This document shows, piece after piece, positions 60,285 through 64,000 of a stretch of 64,000 bases of DNA; the stretch's first letter is position 1; every line of letters starts with the position of its first letter. The notes under the pieces are model-generated. The model was not told the DNA's origin, ran no database searches, and worked only from the letters and a program-made list of their open reading frames with translations. The DNA is from Polyangium sp. 15x6 (lineage in GTDB: Bacteria > Myxococcota_A > Polyangia > Polyangiales > Polyangiaceae), in contig NZ_JASBQE010000020.1 in the NCBI RefSeq assembly GCF_029960785.1, positions 93,875 through 157,874 of the forward strand. Reading direction: 5' to 3'. The position numbers and the translations under genes are program-made.

Positions 60285-60315
60285 GGCCCGGCTCCCCGCC
60301 CCCCGGGGACGGGCC
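60285..60315. other. GC-rich hairpin after the barrel gene
   Basis: GGCCCG (60285-60290) with CGGGCC (60310-60315), and inside it TCCCCG (60293-60298) with CGGGGA (60304-60309), loop CCCCC. It is 16 bp after the stop at 60269. No T-tract follows, so a pause or Rho-linked stop is possible, not a classical terminator. Confidence 0.5.
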
Positions 60316-60448
60316 CGCCCGCGCGGGGCCTTCGCGCGCCGCGCGCCTCCCCTCGCCCCCTCGTTCGAGCCAGAAAGCACGGTAAAGCTGGTCATCCGAG
60401 CTTATCTCGCGCGTGCGGATCGTCCGCCGGGCAGGTAAACTGACGTCG

Positions 60449-61573
60449 ATGTTCGGGATCCTGGCCCTCGCCTTGCTGATGGTCGTCCACGAAGGCGGGC
60501 ACTTCCTCGCCGCGCGTGCGTTCGGGATGCGCGTGCTGAAGTTCTCGATCGGATTCGGACCGACGTTCTTCAAGGTCTCCCCGAAGGACGGTTACTACTG
60601 GTTCACGTCGGCCGCCGAGAAGGTGAAGCTGCGGCTCTGGAAGCACGACGCCGAGAAGCAAGGGCCGACGGTCTACCAGGTCGCGATGATCCCGTTCCTC
60701 GCGTACGTGCAGATCGCCGGGATGAACCCGCTCGAAGAGGTGGACCCGAAGGACAAGGGCAACTTCTCGAACGGGAGCCTGTGGGGCCGCATCGTCACGA
60801 TCTTCAGCGGCCCGCTGGCGAACTACCTGTTCGCCTCGGTGTTCTTCTTCGGCGCGACGCTCTACGGCGGCAAGGCGGCCGAAGCCGTCATCAACAACGA
60901 GCGTCAGCTCCTCACGTACGTCGACGCAGTGCCCGGAAGGCCGGCGCAGGCGGCGGGAGTGCAGCCGGGCGACAAGATCGTCGAGGTCGCGGGCACGCCC
61001 GTCACGACGTGGAACGAGATGGCGGAGCAGATCTCGAAGCGTCCGGGTGAGCCGATCAAGGTGGTGATCGAGCGCAAGGTCAACGAGAACCACGAGGAGC
61101 GGAAGACGCTCGACGTGACGCCCGAGAACGAGGGCGGCAAGGGCAAGATCGGCGTCGCGCCGCACAAGCTGCCCGTGCCGATCAAGGAGGCGGCGATCTT
61201 CGCGCTGACCGAGCCGCCGAAGGTGGTGAAGAGCATCGGCGCAGGTCTGTCGCAGCTCTTCCGCGGCAACACGGAGGACCTCGGCGGCCCGCTGCGGATG
61301 ATGAAGGAGACCGAGGACGCCGCAAAGCAAGGGCTCGCCGCATACCTGTGGCTGCTCGGGGTGCTGTCGGCCTACATCGGGATCTTCAACCTGCTGCCGT
61401 TCCCGGCGCTCGACGGCGGGAGGCTGGTGTTCCTCGCCTACGAGGCGGTGACGCGGCGCAAGCCGAACGCGATGGTCGAGGTCTACACGAACGGCTTCGG
61501 GATCCTGACGCTGCTCGGGCTCGCACTGTACATCACGGTCTTCAAAGACGTGCCGCACATGCTGTCGAAGTGA
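60449..61573 (+). CDS. rseP: RIP metalloprotease RseP (site-2 protease, M50)
   Basis: 374-residue inner-membrane zinc protease that cleaves transmembrane anti-sigma factors in envelope-stress signalling. Zinc motif VVHEGGHFLAAR (HExxH) in the first helix, a single PDZ domain (about 150-240; RPAQAAGVQPGDKIVEV), and the LLPFPALDGGRL third-ligand motif near 320. ATG 60449 starts directly at the first helix, as usual in RseP. Shorter than the two-PDZ E. coli form. A lipoprotein gene follows almost at once. No anti-sigma or sigma gene is adjacent. Confidence 0.94.
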   Translation: MFGILALALLMVVHEGGHFLAARAFGMRVLKFSIGFGPTFFKVSPKDGYYWFTSAAEKVKLRLWKHDAEKQGPTVYQVAMIPFLAYVQIAGMNPLEEVDPKDKGNFSNGSLWGRIVTIFSGPLANYLFASVFFFGATLYGGKAAEAVINNERQLLTYVDAVPGRPAQAAGVQPGDKIVEVAGTPVTTWNEMAEQISKRPGEPIKVVIERKVNENHEERKTLDVTPENEGGKGKIGVAPHKLPVPIKEAAIFALTEPPKVVKSIGAGLSQLFRGNTEDLGGPLRMMKETEDAAKQGLAAYLWLLGVLSAYIGIFNLLPFPALDGGRLVFLAYEAVTRRKPNAMVEVYTNGFGILTLLGLALYITVFKDVPHMLSK

Positions 61574-61578
61574 TCACG

Positions 61579-62310
61579 ATGGAACGCACGCTGCTCGGCG
61601 CCACGCTCGCGGTGAGTCTGCTCGTCGGGGCCTCGGGCTGCGTGACGCCACGCGTGAGCCTCGCCGAAGGTCCACGCGAGTACGTCGCGACGGACTACGA
61701 GAGCGTGCTGCGGAAATGGACGCGCACCGAAGATCTGTTCGCGGTGAGCGAGCTCGAAAACTACCTGACCGCGACGGCGACGTTCGAGTCGTGGGACTTC
61801 CGCTGGGCCTACGTCGTGCGGTACGTGCAGGACTACCGGCTCACGATCGATCAACGGAAGAAGCTGCTCGAGCGGACGCTCGAGGAGACGCGGCAGCGGC
61901 ATCAGTTCTTCGTGGCACTCTACGGCGGCGAGCGTCGGTTCAACGATCTGACGAAGCCCGACAGCGCATGGATCGTGCGGCTGATCGACGACACGGGCAA
62001 CGAGACGGCGCCAGAAGAGATCATCGCCATCACGAAGCCGAACGCGCTCGAGCGGACCTACTTCCCGTACAGCACGGTGCACCGGCAAGCCTTCCGGATC
62101 CGCTTCCCGCGATCGACGCCAGAGGGAAGGCCGACGATCTCACCACAAGCGAAGTGGTTCGGAGTCCGCTTCGCCGGCGCCCAAGGCAACAGCGAGCTCG
62201 TCTGGACGATCGAGGAGACGGGTCCCACGGATGGCGCGAGCGCGAGTGATCCGGCAAGCCCGAACGCGCCAGCCGCAGATCCGCGCAGCACGACGACGGC
62301 CGTGCGCTGA
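61579..62310 (+). CDS. Lipoprotein of unknown function
   Basis: 243 residues with lipobox LVGASGC (Cys about 21). A helical region (YESVLRKWTRTEDLFAVSEL, YVQDYRLTIDQRKKLLER) is followed by strands (FFVALYGGERRFND, WIVRLIDDTGNE, HRQAFRIRFPRS). No family recognised. ATG 61579 follows the rseP stop by 5 bp; a GTG at 61570 would overlap it (GTGA). Co-transcribed with rseP, so probably part of the cell envelope. Confidence 0.75.
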   Translation: MERTLLGATLAVSLLVGASGCVTPRVSLAEGPREYVATDYESVLRKWTRTEDLFAVSELENYLTATATFESWDFRWAYVVRYVQDYRLTIDQRKKLLERTLEETRQRHQFFVALYGGERRFNDLTKPDSAWIVRLIDDTGNETAPEEIIAITKPNALERTYFPYSTVHRQAFRIRFPRSTPEGRPTISPQAKWFGVRFAGAQGNSELVWTIEETGPTDGASASDPASPNAPAADPRSTTTAVR

Positions 62311-62336
62311 GGGTTGTTGTTCTGGGGGACGTCGCG

Positions 62337-62576
62337 CCGGGGCTCTGCCCCGGGCCCCGCGGGGGCTGTTCGCCCCTCGACCCGAACCAGCGCAAGCGCT
62401 GGACTCGGGATGGAAGAACCGCGCGATGCGCGGTTCTTCCACAAGCCGGTGGCAAGACCGTCTCGGCCCGTTCGATGAACTGCGCATCGCGCAGTTCATC
62501 GACCCTGGGTCCAGCCCCTGGCTGGTCCGGGTCCAGGGGCGGACAGCCCCTGGTCGGGCCTGGGGCGAAGCCCCAG
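62337..62576. repeat. Block of seven hairpins between convergent genes
   Basis: Stems: CCGGGGC/GCCCCGG (62337-62353), GGGGC/GCCCC (62362-62376), CCAGCGC-AA-GCGCTGG (62387-62402), a 14-bp stem with loop GAT (62411-62441, core GAAGAACCGCGC), a 14-bp stem with loop ATC (62472-62502, core GATGAACTGCGC), CCAGGGGC/GCCCCTGG (62533-62553) and CTGGGGC-GAA-GCCCCAG (62560-62576). The block fills the gap between the stop at 62310 (+) and the stop at 62587 (-). No T-tract; no gene in it. Confidence 0.88.
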
Positions 62577-62586
62577 CGCAACGGCA

Positions 62587-64000
62587 TCAGCGCGAGAGCA
62601 ACTCGGCGACGAGCGGGATATCCGCCGCGAGCTCGAGCGCGAGCTTGCGGTCCGCGACGAGCAGGAGCGCGCCCGAGGCCTTCGCGCGTGACGTGAGTGG
62701 CGCGGGAACGCCGGCCCAGAGTGCGTCCGCGAAGAGGAGCTCTCCTGCACGCGCCTCGCCGACGACGGCCGGCGGCTCGCCCTCGACGATCTCGACGCCG
62801 CCTCCGACCACGAAGATCAGGCCGGGCATCGGATCGTTCTCCTGCGTGATGATCTCGCCCGGCTCGACCACGCGCATGTCGAGACGCGTGGCGAGGCTGT
62901 CGCGGGTCTTCGCGTCGAGCCCGCCGAGGGCGCCGAGCGCGAGACCTGCGCGCGCCTGCAAGCGATCGGCGGTCGCCTTGCAGTCGTCGAGGACCCACGG
63001 GCACGAGCGCAGCGCGTGGTCGAAGGTCGCATCGTCCCACGAGGCGATCTTCGCGCCGCTCGCGCCGGTGACGAAACGCATGGAGAAGCCGCCTTCGAGC
63101 GAGCCGCGCGACGTCGAGAACGAGCGCGGGCCCGCGACGTGGCCCGGCACGGTCGCGTCGGCCGCGTAGACGGACGCCTCCCCCGCGATCACCAGCATCA
63201 CGCCGAGCGCGCGCGTCTGGCCGGGGCCGAGCTCCTCGAGCTTCGCGGCGCGCGAGAGGGCGCGCTGCACGTCCTCGGGCAGGTCCGTGAGCGGCTCGAT
63301 CGCTTCGAGCATCACGTCGCCGATGCGCGGCGGTCCCGAGGAGAGCGGCGCAGGTTCGGCAGCGGCAGGAGGCGCCGCGGGCTTGGGCGCTTCGGCCGGG
63401 GGCTGCGCCGCGTCGGGCTTGATCGCGGCGAGCGCGGCGCGACCGGTGGTCGCTGCGGCGGAAGGGCGCGGCGGCGCGGGCGGCGGCATCGTGGTGCCGG
63501 ACCTCTTCATGGCGTCGGGGACCGCGGGCGCCGTCTTCGCCGGCGGAGGCACGGCCCAGGCGGGCTCCTTGTCCGGCGCCGGTTGTGTGGCGACGGTCGG
63601 GGGCTTCGGCACGCGGAGCGCGCTCGCCGCGATGGGGCTCTGGAGCGTGTCGGCGAGGGCGCGACGCGCGGCGGGGTTGATGCCGCCGATCGCGGGCTTG
63701 GTCGGGGCGGGGGCCTTCGGGGCTTCGGGCGGCGGCGCATCCGCCTTGATGACGGGCGGCTGCGTTTTCGCCTCGGGGCGCGGTTCGACGACGGGCGGAG
63801 AAGGCGTGGTGGCGGGCCCCGCGGACTTCTGCAAGGGGGCCGCGGCGGGGGCCTTCGGGGGCACGCTCGGCGCGCGCGGGCCCTGCTTTTGCGCGACGGC
63901 CTGGGCCTGGGCGGCGAGCTGTCCGGGCTGCGGCGCGGCGGCGGGCTCGGGATCGACCGCGCCGGCCGCTTCGGCTGCGGGAGCCTGCGGCGCGGCAACC
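62587..64000 (-). CDS. Pro/Ala-rich protein with C-terminal cNMP-binding-like domain, truncated by window edge
   Basis: At least 471 residues; the frame is open to the right edge, so the 5' end is missing. The visible N-terminal 250 residues are Pro/Ala/Lys-rich linker (many AP, PPPA units). The C-terminal part has two CRP-like segments: IGDVMLEAIEPLTDLPEDVQRALSRAAKLEELGPGQTRA without its ends, then DSLATRLDMRVVEPGEIITQEND and PGLIFVVGGGVEIVEGEPPAVVGEARAGELLF, the usual cyclic-nucleotide-binding jelly roll (EPGEIIxxE, GExLF). No helix-turn-helix follows. Probably a signal-responsive structural protein; no more can be said. Confidence 0.72.
   Translation of the reverse strand, partial: VAAPQAPAAEAAGAVDPEPAAAPQPGQLAAQAQAVAQKQGPRAPSVPPKAPAAAPLQKSAGPATTPSPPVVEPRPEAKTQPPVIKADAPPPEAPKAPAPTKPAIGGINPAARRALADTLQSPIAASALRVPKPPTVATQPAPDKEPAWAVPPPAKTAPAVPDAMKRSGTTMPPPAPPRPSAAATTGRAALAAIKPDAAQPPAEAPKPAAPPAAAEPAPLSSGPPRIGDVMLEAIEPLTDLPEDVQRALSRAAKLEELGPGQTRALGVMLVIAGEASVYAADATVPGHVAGPRSFSTSRGSLEGGFSMRFVTGASGAKIASWDDATFDHALRSCPWVLDDCKATADRLQARAGLALGALGGLDAKTRDSLATRLDMRVVEPGEIITQENDPMPGLIFVVGGGVEIVEGEPPAVVGEARAGELLFADALWAGVPAPLTSRAKASGALLLVADRKLALELAADIPLVAELLSR

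Overview
The window is very GC-rich chromosomal DNA, densely packed with genes on both strands, from a free-living Gram-negative bacterium. The best guess is a myxobacterium of the Polyangiales (Polyangium/Sorangium type). The signs are many lipoproteins with a lipobox Cys, SBBP-type propeller lipoproteins, a DUF4360 protein, a Ser/Thr kinase fused to an AAA ATPase and a TPR-like tail, a TonB receptor, and near-universal G/C third codon positions. This placement is inference from gene style; no rRNA is present to confirm it. No tRNA, rRNA, CRISPR array, transposase or phage gene was seen.

Layout. 0-9 kb: housekeeping and envelope genes (alpha/beta hydrolase, DUF4360 protein, PP2C-like phosphatase, prolyl iminopeptidase, fumarase FumC, fatty-acid desaturase, small exported proteins). 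9.2-16 kb: a complete type I restriction-modification operon hsdM-hsdS-hsdR; hsdS is visibly less GC-rich than its neighbours. 16-25 kb: small helical protein, a phased 21-bp repeat array, a lipoprotein pair (SUMF1-like and M28 peptidase with PDZ), a duplicated hairpin, an MscS channel, a hydrolase, an M15 peptidase lipoprotein and an HpaB-type flavin monooxygenase. 25-37 kb: a carbohydrate region with GlgE, a TreS-maltokinase fusion, a HAD phosphatase and a full ABC sugar importer. In combination these would take up a disaccharide, turn trehalose/maltose into maltose-1-phosphate and polymerise it to alpha-glucan. 37-43.7 kb: pentapeptide protein, Cys-motif coiled-coil protein, SBBP lipoprotein, thiol peroxidase, SDR and a membrane-anchored TolB-like propeller.

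43.7-49.7 kb: a 1149-residue kinase/ATPase regulator translationally coupled through a TTG start to an MgtA-type P-type ATPase. 49.7-51.2 kb: small exported proteins (DUF6289; two beta-trefoil-like paralogues). 51.4-56.0 kb: a tight four-gene operon of a P-loop ATPase, a TPR protein, a lipoprotein and a macro-domain protein, the best candidate here for an undescribed system. 56.0-56.5 kb: a palindrome-rich 43-bp repeat array followed by three small hairpins. 56.6-64 kb: a helical protein, TonB receptor, outer-membrane barrel, RseP protease, lipoproteins, a convergent intergenic block of seven hairpins, and a truncated gene with a cyclic-nucleotide-binding-like domain running off the right edge.

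The clearest regulatory structures are two convergent-gene terminators (6055-6094 and 57388-57424), four candidate promoters or operators, and several runs of stop/start overlaps (ATGA, TTGA) that define translationally coupled operons.
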